A stretch of DNA of 64,000 bases from Calvatia gigantea (lineage: Eukaryota > Basidiomycota > Agaricomycetes > Agaricales > Lycoperdaceae), in the NCBI GenBank assembly GCA_025093985.1, contig JACAAK010000005.1, positions 1,116,001-1,180,000 of the forward strand, written 5' to 3'. Of this stretch, positions 37,401 through 49,788 are shown piece by piece. Numbering within the stretch: position 1 is the first letter of the stretch; every line of letters begins with the position of its first letter. The notes under the pieces were generated by a model that was given only the letters and a program-made list of their open reading frames with translations, made no database searches and was not told the origin of the DNA. Made by a program: the position numbers and the translations under genes.

Positions 37401-40400
37401 ACTTTTGTCTATTCATATCTGCTCCATGGTTGTCTGCATTCTACTATGCCTTGTACCTGTTTCACCTATTCTAGTCCAGTGATCTCTGAGTCTTGACCCC
37501 CAGTAACTACCGCACCATTACCATCAGATGTTTCATGTAGTCACCTTCATCCATTCAACTGGATGTCTACCATATTTAAGCATACATACACACTCCTGTA
37601 TTTGGTATGCTTAACCACTTAGTTCTCCCCCCCCTTACTTGTCCTTAAGTCTTAGCCTAAGTTGCAACCTGAGGTTTACTCAGACTAAGGTTGTAACAGA
37701 GGGTGGAAGTTTGTTTGGAATGCTTCGATGACTTGGCCTGCTGGCCGCCATTTGTTGGGTAAAGGGCCAGATTATTGAAATAGAATTCAATTTCGAGTGG
37801 CATGTGTAAAACGATGGCTGGATATAAGTATGGTGATTGCTGATCAACCACATTGAAGAGAGGTTTGGAAGTTGGATATCCCTCCAATGAACAGAACAGT
37901 ATGATGGGTGAACCTGGATCCAAAGTGAGAGAGGGGAGGTGTTCTTGAGCAATGGCACAAAAATTCCTGACCCTACATGATAAAAGGCAGTGCTGAATTC
38001 AATGCAATCTGCCTGGATTGGAGGAATATTTAGGTGTTGCCTGGGTGCCTCCTTTCGAAATACAAGTGCCCAAGGAAGTGGGGTCCTGCCATCGCATACT
38101 AGCTTGATACCTTCAAGTGCTGGTTTCACCCCAACTGCGACCCATAAACTATCTAGAGTCAGAACTGCACAGGGATTCTGAAGCAGATTAATCTCTGGAG
38201 AATGGAGTCGGATTCGAAGAGTGGATATCACTGTCGCTTGCTGAATGATATAGCAAATGGTCTGGTTGAAAGAGAGCAAAACCCAGAGGTCACAGTCAAT
38301 GATGACTTTGGGGAGGGAGTAAAAATGAGGAAAGAAATTGATGTCATCCTCTGTGATACCTTCCCCAAGTGTGATTTTCATGGTGCCAAAGAATGTGCTA
38401 AGGACCCCCCTCTCTTTTAACTTTGAGCAGTATGTTTCAATGGCACTGCCAGCAAGCCTGTTGCTGGCACACATCAAAGCTAACAATCCTCGGGTGTCAA
38501 CATTGTGGAAAATTTGGAGCAAGAGCTCATCGGGCAGCTTGGCCTGCTATACATGGATAAATTAATTACACTGTTATTATAAGGATCAAATGGTGCACTT
38601 TATTCATGTACTCCAATAATTGTGTTGAAATTGGCACTGTACTTGCTGAGCCATATTCACTATTCTGATGGAACCATGAGTTTGATTAAACAGAAAGTGT
38701 AATTTGAACTGACCAGCTTTCTCTTCTTCCCTCTGTACCTCTCAGCATTTAGTGCTATCTTTCGCTTTTGAGCAAAGCATGAGCAAGATGTGAAGGCCTG
38801 CTTCACTATCTGTACACACTAAACACAGAATCAGTGCTTATTCCAAACAAAACTGTAAACTGTACCTCTCTGGTAGCTCCAGTCACAAGCCAGAATAGGT
38901 CATTCAAAAATTGCAAAGAATTCATGTTTACGAGAAAGGCTGAGGATAATAAGTTGGTGCAGTGGTCAAGTGTGTGCAAGATTTATTATGTTGAAACTCT
39001 TATATACAGTCCAAATAAATTACTTATAGTTGTAGCATTCATGCTGGTGCATCACCTCTGGGTTCACCAATTGTCCTTTCTGAAGTCAAGGAAACTGACA
39101 TGCAAATTATTGTGTGCAATAGAAAGTGGCATTTCATTTTCGGTGGGGTTGGATGGCTTAATTGTTTGGCTTTTTAATGTAAGGAAAAGCTCCAAAGTAG
39201 AGTTCAATATTTTCAGCCTAGTACATTTTAATGAGACCTAGCATGCTGCCTAAGTTTTTGTTCAGAGATAACTGGGAATTAGAATGTATCTGGAAATTAG
39301 AATGCATCCAGGAACTAGAATATATCCCAGTTTGCAGCTAGATGCTATTGTTTTACTGGACAGTTGTATGTATATGCACATAATGAGCAATTCCTTTGTT
39401 GAAGGTACTAATGACAATATGTTTTTACTGGACAGCTGTATGTATATGCACATAATGAGTATTTCCTTGTCCTACAAAGTACCATATCTACTATATTAGG
39501 GTCACTCGTGCTGTTTATGTCCCTTGTGCCGCCTTGGGTCAATGATTAGCTACAGTCATTAGACAATTTTGGAACTTCACCTTTTTCTGTCTTACAAGTT
39601 CTCGCTTGATGAGAGCCTTGGTTGCCCAATCATTTTCAAAGTGCAGGAGCACTGGAAATTGTTGTGCAATCTTGTATGATTCAAATCTTCAGTCTGGTGC
39701 CTAGTGTGGGTCAAACACTGCCACACCTACCTGGTAACATATTTCAGCAATCCATAATACACTTTGTTTGCCAAACAGGCTTTCGGAATTCAATTTCTCA
39801 GTCACAAAGGTTTGAAGGGCCTTCTTGAAGGTAATGTGAGCAAACTGTGGTGAGATTTACAAGAAGAATCTAGTGGCCCACACTCACCATGATGTCCTGA
39901 AACAGCAGTTCACTCAGGCCCAAGATCTGGATAAGGGCTGAGCTTGAGGAGGGGAGAGATGACGGTTTGGGAACTTTGAGTATAGCAGTGTTGTTTGGAA
40001 GAGTTCCCAGTGGAAAGCTGAGCCTTAAAGTAATTGGTGGTGGGGAGGTGGCATGTTCTGGTGAAAACTTGCAACAAAGGGTGATAGGAGAAAAGCGATG
40101 CTGAACATGATGGATTTGGGTAGGGGGCATTTGAGTGGCAAAGGAATGGGGTCAGAACACAGCCATATGGTATTTAAGTTAATCCTGTAATTAAGATGGT
40201 TATCATTATAAAAGCACCATACTGGTATATATAAACACAAATCATTATTGCTGTGCAATTTCGACTCTGCAATCTAAGATAGCAAATACTGAGCTCATTG
40301 AGAAAGCCCTGGATGATGGAATTATTCACAAATATGCATTATGGCAGTACACTAAGGCAACTCTTGTGCAACTCTGCAACCAGTGGCACTTGACTGTCAT

Positions 40401-40530
40401 ATCAACTGGGAAAAGATCATTGAACAAGACAGTCAAAGGCGATTACATTGAGGCTCTTCAAGGGGTAAGAGCAACTTATGAAATTGGGGTACATGGGACT
40501 CAACTGTTGCAGTATGCTAAGCTTAGATTG
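37401..40530. repeat. Repeated unit, copy C
   Basis: 5'-truncated Gypsy LTR (37401-37698), the GAGGG target sequence (37699-37703), the F-box 5' half on the minus strand (37699-38925, 280-codon main exon at 37680-38522), flanking sequence, and a longer SAP-like frame. Because it contains the LTR joined to the F-box exon, this copy was made after the Gypsy insertion. Confidence 0.85.
37699..38925 (-). pseudogene. F-box gene 5' half, second copy
   Basis: Same exons and F-box (LLLQIFHNVDTRGLLALMC) as the copy at 31635-32861, and likewise ending in LTR sequence, so it is truncated and probably inactive. Only a handful of substitutions distinguish the two, several of them C/T at CpG positions. 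Confidence 0.65.
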
Positions 40531-40757
40531 CAAGAGAAGATGCCTTCAAGGAACAGGGGCCGAGGTACACTCACATATGCAGTGGCAGAGACAGACATGG
40601 GAATAAAAATTGACAATGTGGAGGTGCAAGAGGTTCACAGTAAAATTCAGAGCAGAGAAGTGAGGGATTATACAGTATTATTCGCCATCCCTTTCGCCAC
40701 CCTACAAAGAGAACAGAGTCCCAGGTCAGTCAGAATTCGAATTTTCAATGCTGCTTG
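40258..40757 (+). CDS. SAP-like domain open region, 5' end unclear
   Basis: The frame reads STLQSKIANTELIEKALDDG, then YTKATLVQLCNQWHLTVIST followed by GKRSLNKTVKGDYIEAL. The second block resembles a SAP DNA-binding motif: a helix, a short loop with Gly, then a second helix. It continues through RNRGRGTLTYAVAETD to a TGA at 40757. No in-frame ATG lies near the left end, so the first exon is missing or unrecognised. After the stop the frame continues with DWDSIHDVEFGLEACRG, so the TGA may be another C-to-T nonsense codon. A shorter copy at 34198-34466 is broken. Such single-SAP proteins are frequent next to agaricomycete transposons, but the role is unknown. Confidence 0.45.
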
Positions 40758-42363
40758 AGATTGGGATTCGATCCATGATGTTGAGTTCGGGTTGGAGGCT
40801 TGCAGAGGGCTGAATTTGGCATCACTCCAAGAACAATTGGGGCAGAAGTTTCAGGTACACTCTAAATCTCTTGAAAATGAGAAACACTTATGAAAAAGTA
40901 GATCATTTCCCCTTGTACATACTGGCCCTTTTATGAGTATACTGAAGGGTTCATGGATGGCGGAGATGTTGAGCAACTATTACACAGGAACTACCTGCGA
41001 ATTGTCAGACAAAATTGATCGAATTTATGTATTTACAGTGTCGTATAGCAATGGCAGTGGGGTAGGAGGCAAGGAGGGAAGGAAAAGATCAAATTATGAC
41101 TCCACTATGCAAATTGGAAGGCAAGATAAGACAGGAATGTGTTTGGTGAGTACAAGATCTTTCCTGAAGGGAACATCGTTGTCTGTCTAAAAGATAGTTT
41201 GCTAGGCCAGTGTGCTAGAAGCTGATATATGGGGGGGCAGCAGTTGGAGGATGAGTAGCAAGTTTTCATAGAAATCACTGGAGTGAGTTCCATGAGTGTA
41301 AGCAGAGTGACACAATTGTGAGGTGTCCACATACTTTCATAGATTAGCCCAAGTATGAGAATATAAACAAGGAACTCTCTCAACTTCAGTAGTCAATAAT
41401 GACTCTTCAGTGCTCTGTGTGACACATGCAATTGCACTTGCTAAACAGCATTTTCAAGTAAGCAGGCAATAGATATATCCCTAGGAGAACATGTTTAAAT
41501 GGGGCTTCAAAGCCACAATGGGTTTTGGGGTCAATAATGGGTTCCAATTGTGAGGGCTGTGTGCGGAAGATCCACAACACAGTGGCAAGAGGTATCTAGT
41601 GTCCAGTAAAACTGAGACACTCATGCCTCAAGCAGTCAACAAGGGCAGGGACCAGGGTATTTAAACGGAGCCAGAGACAGGACATGGTTGTGAGGATTGT
41701 GGATAAAGAGAGTGAGCGGAATGAGTGGGATCATAAAGATGAAAGGATGAGCAGGGTCATGAATGAGTGGGGTAAAATAGGGATTAAACTGATCAAGCCA
41801 TGGCTGAAAGAGAGATTTTTCACTTGCATCTCCCAGCTGAGGAGGCGATTGATATCTAGCAGAAGACCACAGTATTAGGTAAACTAATACACTGCACTCT
41901 TTCTGGCTGGCAAAGGGCAAAGGGTTATGGATTGAGAGTGGAGTTTGGGTGATAAGCACTTAAGCATGAGTGGGGGAAGGACCAAAATATCGCAGATAGG
42001 CTTGCAGACCAGCCCACTCAGGCATGTGTTTGAGGATTGTGATGATTGACAACTCACTTTCCCACATATTTGATTCCTTTTCATCATTGCTTGCATTTGT
42101 TTCTCCACTCTGCCTGAATCATTTTTGTCCTTGTGTGTTGGATATTCCGAGCACACTGAATTGTTGTGGTCTTACCACACAATTAAGATATGGATGCCAA
42201 ATCAACAGTACAAATTATCAATGGAGACGTGTTCTACTCATCTAATTCTGCTCATAACATCACCTTGCCAGACATCGGGGAAGGCAGCAACCTATGCAAA
42301 GCTCTCAAAAATGGCAATATAATGTCTGAGAATTTGCAACACCCTTGATGGTGGTCAACACAA
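40758..42363. other. Gene-free repeat debris with a terminal-motif copy
   Basis: No supported gene. Bases 41556-41620 contain the recurrent motif GTGCGGAAGATCCACAACAC followed by a CAGTAAA block, also seen at 24029-24085. Bases 41690-41780 are purine-rich and simple. Frames at 40933-41190 and 41636-41959 show no domain. Confidence 0.45.
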
Positions 42364-44820
42364 ATGGAGTGGTTGGCTTTCGTGCTGCACTTACCTGTTC
42401 CTTTTACTGGGGCACTCCTTGAAACACTCTCCTTTATTCCTCAGCATATGTTTCACCACGAGCAGCGAGGCTTTATGATGCCATCATATCTCACTAACCA
42501 GTGGTTGGTCCTGGATGAAATCTTGGCAAAGGTCACCAAAGAATTGGAGTTGAAGCATGCACTTAGTTATTGGCAGCCCTGCCCTCCATATCATTTTGGC
42601 TACCACCAAAGCCACAAGACCCAGTGACAGGCCCAAACCCAGACAATTATTGGGTGTGATTGGTTTGGCAATTGGATTGGCTTATTATATTGGATGATAC
42701 ACAAAATCCTGGACTTGACCCATATTGAAGGAATCACTCCAGCTATATGGTTCCAGTGGGCCGTTCAACTTGGGATGAGCCAAGCTATCTTGGATGGCCT
42801 GTAGGTGGCTCCCCTCTTGTATCAACACTGGATCACAGAGTGTGTCGGAGTTATCCTCCTGTATCCCAGGAATGCCGATCAACCAAGTGTTTCCTCATTT
42901 ATTTCATTTGGTGTCCCTGTATGGTACTGGTGGGGCCCAAGGGAGATAGCTGCATTGGCAAAAGATCCAAATTTTCCTCTCAAATGCCTGCCCTCATAGC
43001 AGCTCCAGCAGGCAACAACCCAGCTCACTCGAGAACCTTCCGCTTTCATGGTTGTAGAATCTCCAATGGAACTGGTGCAATTTGTCCCTATCTCACCACC
43101 CCCTGTACCTACCAGTGAAGTGCCCTATTTCGTTCGAACCTATCATTGAATCTTCACTCTTCACTCCTGCCTCTCCACCTGCTGAGATTCCCAAGGGAGG
43201 CATTCCCCAACTGAAATCTGCCTCCAAAATCTTGAATGAGTTTTTTCAGAAACGAGAAGCCACCAATGCAAAGTGCCAGGAAAAAGAAACATCCATAGAT
43301 TACCAATGACAAGAGGATCACAAGAAAAAACCACCTACAGTTAAAGCTCCAGTTTATGTTTGGAACTGGGATTTTGATATTCCCGGCCTTTTCAAACAAA
43401 CTCCCATCCGTAGAGTGGACTGTGAGGCCACACTTGTAGACTTCAGTTCCAAGCAGAAGCGATATGATCCTTTCAATGAGTGGAACTGCTCCAATGAACT
43501 TGAACCAAATCCAGAGTCTGACAACAAAGTTGAATTCGTGGCCGATGACATTTGGAAGGCAGGAACCTCAAATCTCAAGACTGCCTTCCTTGAGTGCTCC
43601 TCTCAAGTAGAGTTCTCACTCCCACCTGAACATTCAACTGGGATTGATTCACAACTCCTCAAAGCATTGCAATTGTGCTATAGGTTTGTTCCTCCACTGC
43701 CACTACCTGTCCAGACACCTGGAGAATGTTCACCCACAGAGTGTTACAACACTGCTGCTCTCACTGGAATCTCTGGAGGTCAACAGGACTTGGACCCCTT
43801 CAAGATGCCAATAGCCTGCCTGTGTGTCCAATTTCTGTGCCACTTTTGGCAAGCCCCACCAGTTAAACCTCCTGTAGAGAGCTGGGATCTCCACATGTCC
43901 AACCGCCTTTGTGTTGCAATGTCATTGCATATTCACACTATCCGAATTGTCACTTTGAGTGTAGGAGAGCACTTGTATATGTTTGACTTTGGCAACCTTT
44001 CAACTGTTCCATGGAAACTCACTGTCTACTCTGCATCAGTGGCACTCTTGATATGTTGACTTCCGAATTCCTTAATTGATGAGCGAGACATCATCACTTA
44101 TCTTTTGGAGCATGGTATCAAATTCAGGACACTGCATCCAATGAGAGATCTTAAATCTGCTCCCCAAGAAAGGCATGAACCAGTCACTACTTGTATCTGT
44201 GTTGCAGTGGATCAGTTTTCAAATGTAGACTTCAAGTTTCATGAGCAAGATGTGGTGGCTTTCCTTAGGCAGCACCATGGTTGTGCAGCACTGCTTGCAG
44301 GAGGTCTTTTGTAGTGGATTGCTAAAGATACACTCAGCTTCAGTCAGGCATTGGAAGGACCTGTTCTGTGGTACTCTGATGGTCTGGTCATGTTCTCTGC
44401 TGTTGACAACAATGGAGATGAATATGTAGATGATGAATTGACAAAAGCTGAAAAGAATCTTCTTTGTGGGCTGTACAACAAATTCACAGGTGAGTTCAAC
44501 TTAAAAGCCAGTTATTATTCATGTTCATGTTTTCCGCTATGCCAGGTCATGGTACTCAACAGACGAAGGCTTCATGGTTCCCCTTGGTTGAAACATGGGA
44601 AGAAAGTGGGTCCAGTCAGCTGTGTTGGACACCTTGGAACGAAGAGTGGTACACAGGGTGGGTTGCCTCCATCAAGGGAGGGGGGCCATCCAGTAAGCCA
44701 CTTGGTTTGAAGACTTGGCGTGACACTGTGCAGAGTCACAAGGATTTACAGAAGAAAACTCAGGTGCAACTTGAAGGATGGTCCCAGGAGGAACTTAACA
44801 AGTACATTACCACAATGTAG
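42364..44820 (+). pseudogene. Conserved agaricomycete transposon-associated ORF, family of unknown function
   Basis: A long protein in one main frame: QWLVLDEILAKVTKELELKH, WFGNWIGLLYWMIHK, FGVPVWYWWGPREIAALAKD, KRYDPFNEWNCSNELEPNPE, LLEHGIKFRTLHPMRDLKS, GGLL/WIAKDTLSF, YVDDELTKAEKNLLCGLYNK. An intron at about 44490-44545 (donor GTGAGT, acceptor TGCCAG) then joins KASWFPLVETWEESGSSQLC and ends at TAG 44818-44820. I recognise this arrangement from a repeated, uncharacterised family in mushroom genomes; no enzymatic motif is visible. In the main frame TGA 43307, TGA 44057 and TAG 44312 break it. All three fit single C-to-T changes (CGA, CGA, CAG). Between 42780 and 43110 the frame also shifts or is spliced. 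Confidence 0.6.
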
Positions 44821-45441
44821 TGATTGACTTTTCTGTTATTTGCTCCTATCTCATGTACATAGGCTTGTTGACCATAATGCAATTTTTTGACATAATATTT
44901 ATGACTGGCTGTATGGTGTGATCATAACAGTCAAAGTTGGTAGTACATACTTGAGAAATCTGCTGTACAGAGACTGGAACGGTGGTGAAATGTTAATTGA
45001 TCACATTGGCTGAAGTGGGTATCAATCAGATCAACTCAATGTCATCATGGTTTAGCCAGCCACGTAATCACGCCCCTTTGCTTCTCTGATTCTACCCTCC
45101 ACTCAGTTTCACTGCCCTTGCTTACTCCAGCCTCTTATTCTGTGAGTATTCACAATATCACTTTAATCCCTTCTCACCCTTGTCCCTAGATTTTTTGGTT
45201 GCACTCTCTCCACACCTTCACCAATCCTGAGGCTTGAGTAGCAGTGTTTTGGTTCACCGAACACTGTGGCCCTTCACAATCTGTGCTGTGGATTTTCCAT
45301 GCACAGTACCCCATACTATTGGACCACTGCACTTCTCTACTGCTGCAAGACCCTCCTCTCAAGGTTTGCCCAAGAGGGCAGAGGTTGTATTGCAATGTCA
45401 AAGCTAAGGTAGGAGCTTCCAACTGTATTTAAAATCACAAA
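44821..45441. other. Gene-free interval with inverted copy of the terminal motif
   Basis: No gene. At 45236-45306 there is a reverse-orientation copy of the motif block at 41556-41620, ending GTGCTGTGGATTTTCCATGC. It faces the 41.56 kb copy across the conserved ORF. Confidence 0.45.
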
Positions 45442-46160
45442 CTACAGCCACCTAAGTGCATCCCAAAAGTTCCTTGACCTCACTTCAATGACTGGTGGGA
45501 TGGTCTCAGCAACTTTGACAACTTTTCTCCAACCCAGCCATTTACATAATGTGAGAACCATGTCTAGGGTTATGCTAAGCCAAGTGCCTACTGATGATTG
45601 GTCTTTGCAGACATGAACAATTATTTGGATGAGGATAATGGTGATCACTGTGACGATTACGTGGAATGGGCCTCTGGTTGCTGGTGCTGGGTGTTGGATT
45701 TTTTGGTTGCCATCCTTCTGTGTGTTAGTGGACTGATTGCCTGAAGTGTGTTGTTTACTAACCTTCACTTTCAATGACCAGATTCTCACATCCGCCCTGT
45801 TTCCTGTAGTTTTGGCTGTCCCAGATGCAATCCAGTGGTGGTTGCCACTTTGCTGCACCTAAACATATGTGAGTTCAAGTTTGCTCTGGAACATCATAGC
45901 AGAAACTTACTGTAACAATTTGTACCAGTTTCTGGGTTGGATCATTCCATTTCTTATTCCAATGGCACATAAAACCACTTGCAGTATGACTCCAGTGGGG
46001 AAGGTCGTGTAATTGCCTCTGCTTTGAGTTCTCAAATACTTGCACAATTCCACAGTCAGTCCCTGTCATGATTATACACCCACTGAGAGCAACTAAAAAT
46101 GGTATACCCTTCTGAATTGTACTTCATGTGAATGATTTATCAGGGATCTGAACTGGCATA

Positions 46161-47765
46161 CAGTAAGGGACAAAACCCTTCCAATAATTTTGACTTTTTC
46201 ATGAAATCTCAAATAACTCAGCAACCACTAAGCCAATTCATTTCAAAATTTAAATGAAGGTAGTCATGCTTCTTATCTACAAATATGTTTAAGCATTTAA
46301 TATTATACTTTGTTTCTATGGAGATATGAATTATTGAATATTATGAGTGCATTGGAAGGGTTTTGTCCCTCATCTTCTCCAGGCACATAACTCTGTTTAC
46401 TGCTCTCAAACAAATTCAAATAAAATCATATGATGAGAGTAGATTGTGTATAAAGATGAAAGCTTACTTCTCCAGGCCAAAGTAACCCAATAACTTATCT
46501 TCTGTTGACATGAAACCTCTCTCTTCTTCTCAGATTGATCATATCCTCTTTCTCCTTGACAAAGGACATACTGCTACCCAAATTGCTTCCACTACTGGTT
46601 ATTCCCTCAGTACTATCTCTAGAGTTCACTCTAAACATAGGCCAACAATTTCCAAATCCACTGGTGGCCATCCAAGCAAGCTTTCCCCCTCTGATACCAA
46701 ATATGCCATTTGACTTCTCACCTCTTGCAAGGCCGATAATGCCTCTCAGGTCACAAAGGCCCTCCAAAATGTTACCAACCAACCTGTTTCATCCAAAACA
46801 ATTCGAAGGACACTCAAAAGGGCAGGGATGAAGGCTGTAGTGAAGAGAAAACAGCCTTTACTCACTAGGGTTCACAAGCAGAAGAGGCTGGTGTTTGCAA
46901 AAACATATGCAAACTGGACTGTGGAGGACTGGAAGCAGGTAGTTTGGACAGATGAGCCTAAAATCAATTGGATGGGGTCAGATGGAAGGCATTGGGTGTG
47001 GAAAACAGCAGGAGAGGGGCTTAGTGACAGGCTGGTGAATGGAACTGTCAAGTTTGGAGGAGGTTCTTGCATGATATGGGGGTGCATGCTATGGCAGGGG
47101 CCTGGCCATATACACCACATTGAAGGTACCATGGATGGTGACCTTTATGTTCACATTTTGGATGACAAACTTTACCAAAGTCTCAAGAAATACAGGAAGA
47201 AGAAGTGGCAAGTCCTTTTCCAATAGGACAATGACCCCAAACACACAAGCAAAAAAGCAAAAATGTGGCTTGAAAACAGTGGTTTAAAGGTTATGGAGTG
47301 GCCACCACAGTCCCCAGACCTTAATCCCATTGAACAGCTCTGGACTTATGTCAAAAACAGGCTAGAAGAGTATGAAAACTACCCTTCCAGCATAACTGAA
47401 CTCAGAGAAAGGGTGGATACAGAATGGGGCAAAATTCCTGCATCAGTGTGTCAGAATTTGATAGAGAGTATGCCTAGGAGGGTTCAGGCTGTTTTACAGG
47501 CCAAAGGGGGCTATACAAAGTACTAGAGAACTGATTTTGTGTAGTTTCAGACAGAGGGACAAAACCCTTCCAATGGACTCATAATGTTGATTAATTCATA
47601 TCACCACAGGAACTTAATATTACATAATGCTGTTTATACCTATTTGTAGATAAGATACAAGACTACCTACATTTAAATTCTGAAGTGGATACCTTTACTG
47701 GTTGCTGAGTTATTTGAGATTTCATGAAAAAGTCAAAATCATTGGAAGAGTTTTGTCCCTTACTG
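46161..47765 (+). mobile_element. Complete Tc1/mariner element with ~210 bp terminal inverted repeats
   Basis: A 1,605 bp element flanked by TA at 46159-46160 and 47766-47767. Terminal repeats: left 46161-46370, right 47555-47765. Each begins CAGTAAGGGACAAAAC and each has an inner direct copy of the GGGACAAAACCCTTCCAA motif (in inverted form), the layout known as IR/DR. It carries one transposase gene (46510-47526) with two nonsense codons. It lies inside an exon of the WD40 gene. Confidence 0.95.
46510..47526 (+). pseudogene. Tc1 transposase (DD34E), two nonsense codons
   Basis: A single 338-codon frame from MKPLSSSQIDHILFLLDKGH to GGYTKY and a TAG stop. N-terminal helix-turn-helix domains (ATQIASTTGYSLSTISRVHS) are followed by the DDE catalytic core: first Asp in VVWTDEPKINW, second in DNDPKHTSK, and Glu in SPDLNPIEQLW. 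The spacing between the last two is 34 residues, diagnostic of Tc1-type DD34E enzymes. TGA at 46711 falls where the family has Arg (CGA to TGA). TAG at 47224 falls in the FQ-stop-DNDPKH block where Gln is expected (CAG to TAG). Otherwise the frame is intact and all catalytic residues are present, so inactivation is recent. Cut-and-paste transposition in the nucleus is its family role. Confidence 0.93.
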
Positions 47766-48756
47766 TATTTGCAAAAGGGATCGAATAGACATCAACACCA
47801 TTTTCTAGGTTAGATGTGACCAGCACATCCCCATCAATTCCAAAAGCTGCATGTGCACTAGGAACACTGATTAATAAATGTTGATGAGTGGTGTGTATGT
47901 CTCATACATTTCTGCAGCTAATTTTGTTGACCACTTCAACTCCCATGGATTTATGGTGAAAGAGCATCTGTGAAGATAGCATTAACACTGGGGAGAAATG
48001 AGTTTAGGACTTCTTACACTTCGTGAGACTCCATAAAGCAAACCAGAACTTCTTCCCCGCCCTTACTAAAACCAACACCTTGTGGTATGTATTTACCTTG
48101 CAAAGCTTCACTCACTATCTCAACAAGCTGGCCTTCAGGTTCATTTAGCTCTGTATGGGAGACCTTGTACTGGATATCAAACCTTGGTCATCAATTTCGT
48201 AGACTTTTATCCCCTCACACAAAACTGATGCAACTTGGTGATAGTTGGAGTCAAATGCAAGCTCTTCAATAGGTGCGTTGAATGCCTGCTGGCTGCAACA
48301 GATTTTGTACTATGAAGCTTAAGTCAGTACCAGCTTAGTTAATAACCAATAGCTATGCATACCTTGAAAGGTGAGTTTTGGCTCTTATATGAGAAGAGAG
48401 TGCCATTGGCACAACCTAAGACAAAAGCTGATAATGTCCCTTGGGATTCGAAAGGCGTCCAAAGTGCCAAGCAAACAGCACCATAGAGTGGAACCTTAAT
48501 TGTCTGCAAATTAACTTGGTTTTTGACATCCCAAACAACCAATGTTGTGTTGTCTGCTGAGATACTTAAGTAATTTTCAGTCAGCATTTGATGATTCGGG
48601 GCTCACCTCCACTCAAGAGCAGAGAACAGTCAGAATTGAATTTCAGTGTGTTGATTGCTCATGAATGGCCACACAAGGTGTGTTTTAGCTAAATGCATGA
48701 ATTTAAATGGTATACTCATTACAAAAGTCCAGGCTCACCATTGATTGGAAGGACAT

Positions 48757-49788
48757 TGGGTTCAGAGAGTGTTTTCGAGCAGGTTGGCGAATGCCCACTT
48801 CATAAACCCAGTTAAGTATTTGGGAAGTCATCACCATTAAGGAAATTTACAATAGTACTAGAAACTTTTTGTTGTTTTTGTTGTTTTTGTTCAGTCTTTG
48901 TTTGAGTTATATCTCCATTTGGAAATTGCTTTGTGGAAATGAACTGACCACACCATTCATTGAAAGTTATTGTTGCCATGCAAATGAGACAATAGAGCAG
49001 CTGTGAGTTCACCTAGCACTTAAAACTGAGTGGGGTCTAATGAGTGAAAGTCAAGATTTAGAAACAATGTCACACAATCCACCAACAAATCCACTGGGTC
49101 AGTCCAATGTCCCTAGGCCTAACCCCAGGGCCCTCTCAAACCTTTGCAATGGCCTCCAGCGAGAAAGGTGAGGTTTCTAGAAATATGGCCATTTTGTTTT
49201 CTAATACCCCAGTGCTCAGGACTGCAGCTACTGCAGGCAGTAGCAATATCCCGATAGTTGCCCTGGGTGTGAATATGCACTGGGAGCACACCTCTGGTGT
49301 TTTGGATCAGGATGACAATATGGGTGGTCAAAATCATGATGCTTCTCAAGTAAATTATTTCTCTACATTGTTGCACCATCCTAACAAGAGCTAGAGCACT
49401 GCATCCCTCACTGGCATAGGTTCTTTTCAACAACCTGGACAGACTGAGGATGAGATACCAGGTGGCAGCAGGCCTCTAAGCAGCGGCATCAAAAATGGCC
49501 TGAGTGCACAACAAGTGAGATCCTTCTTCTAACCTACACTATAAGAGCTTAGCCTATGCAGCCCCTACTTTCAGAGCCAATGCTGGCTGTGCTCCAGGTG
49601 AGTTTACATGTCTACTAGGCACCTTAGCTTATTCATGCACTTTCAGAATATCTTTCAAAGTCCCACTATGCTGCAGCCACTGGCATCTTTGATTGTGAGT
49701 TGAGGTGTAGTTCAATCTTGCAGGTTTCTCATACAAGTGGCTCCTGTGTTTTAGCAGCAAGCAGCAACCCCTATGGTGTGTTCTCCTC
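48757..49788. other. Region between the WD40 gene and the Copia-split ORF
   Basis: A plus-strand frame starting ATG 49040 (MSESQDLETMSHNPPTNPLG) and running into TGA at about 49168 may be the N-terminal exon of the ORF that follows. No domain is recognisable. The rest shows no gene. Confidence 0.35.

Larger units (their letters stand above)
45442..48756 (-). pseudogene. WD40-repeat protein gene split by a Tc1 element
   Basis: Beta-propeller protein fragment. Start ATG 48756 (MSFQSM), intron, then KHTLCGHS-TGA-AINTLKFNSD, where TGA stands at the usual Arg of the first WD repeat. It continues LSISADNTTLVVWDVKNQ (48580-48510), EELAFDSNYHQVASVLCEG (about 48250), KYIPQGVGFSKGGEEVLVCF (about 48090-48030) and SNLENGVDVYSIPFAN (about 47815-47770). 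The Tc1 element at 46161-47765 interrupts this exon at a TA; beyond it the frame rejoins as MPVQIPDKSF, KGIPFLVALSGC and GTDCGIVQVFENSK (46150-46010). The last part reads HHWIASGTA and ADVRIWSL, with a hydrophobic stretch VIVTVITIILIQIIVHV that could be a membrane anchor, and stops at 45442. It belongs to an expanded agaric WD40 family of unknown role. Confidence 0.7.
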
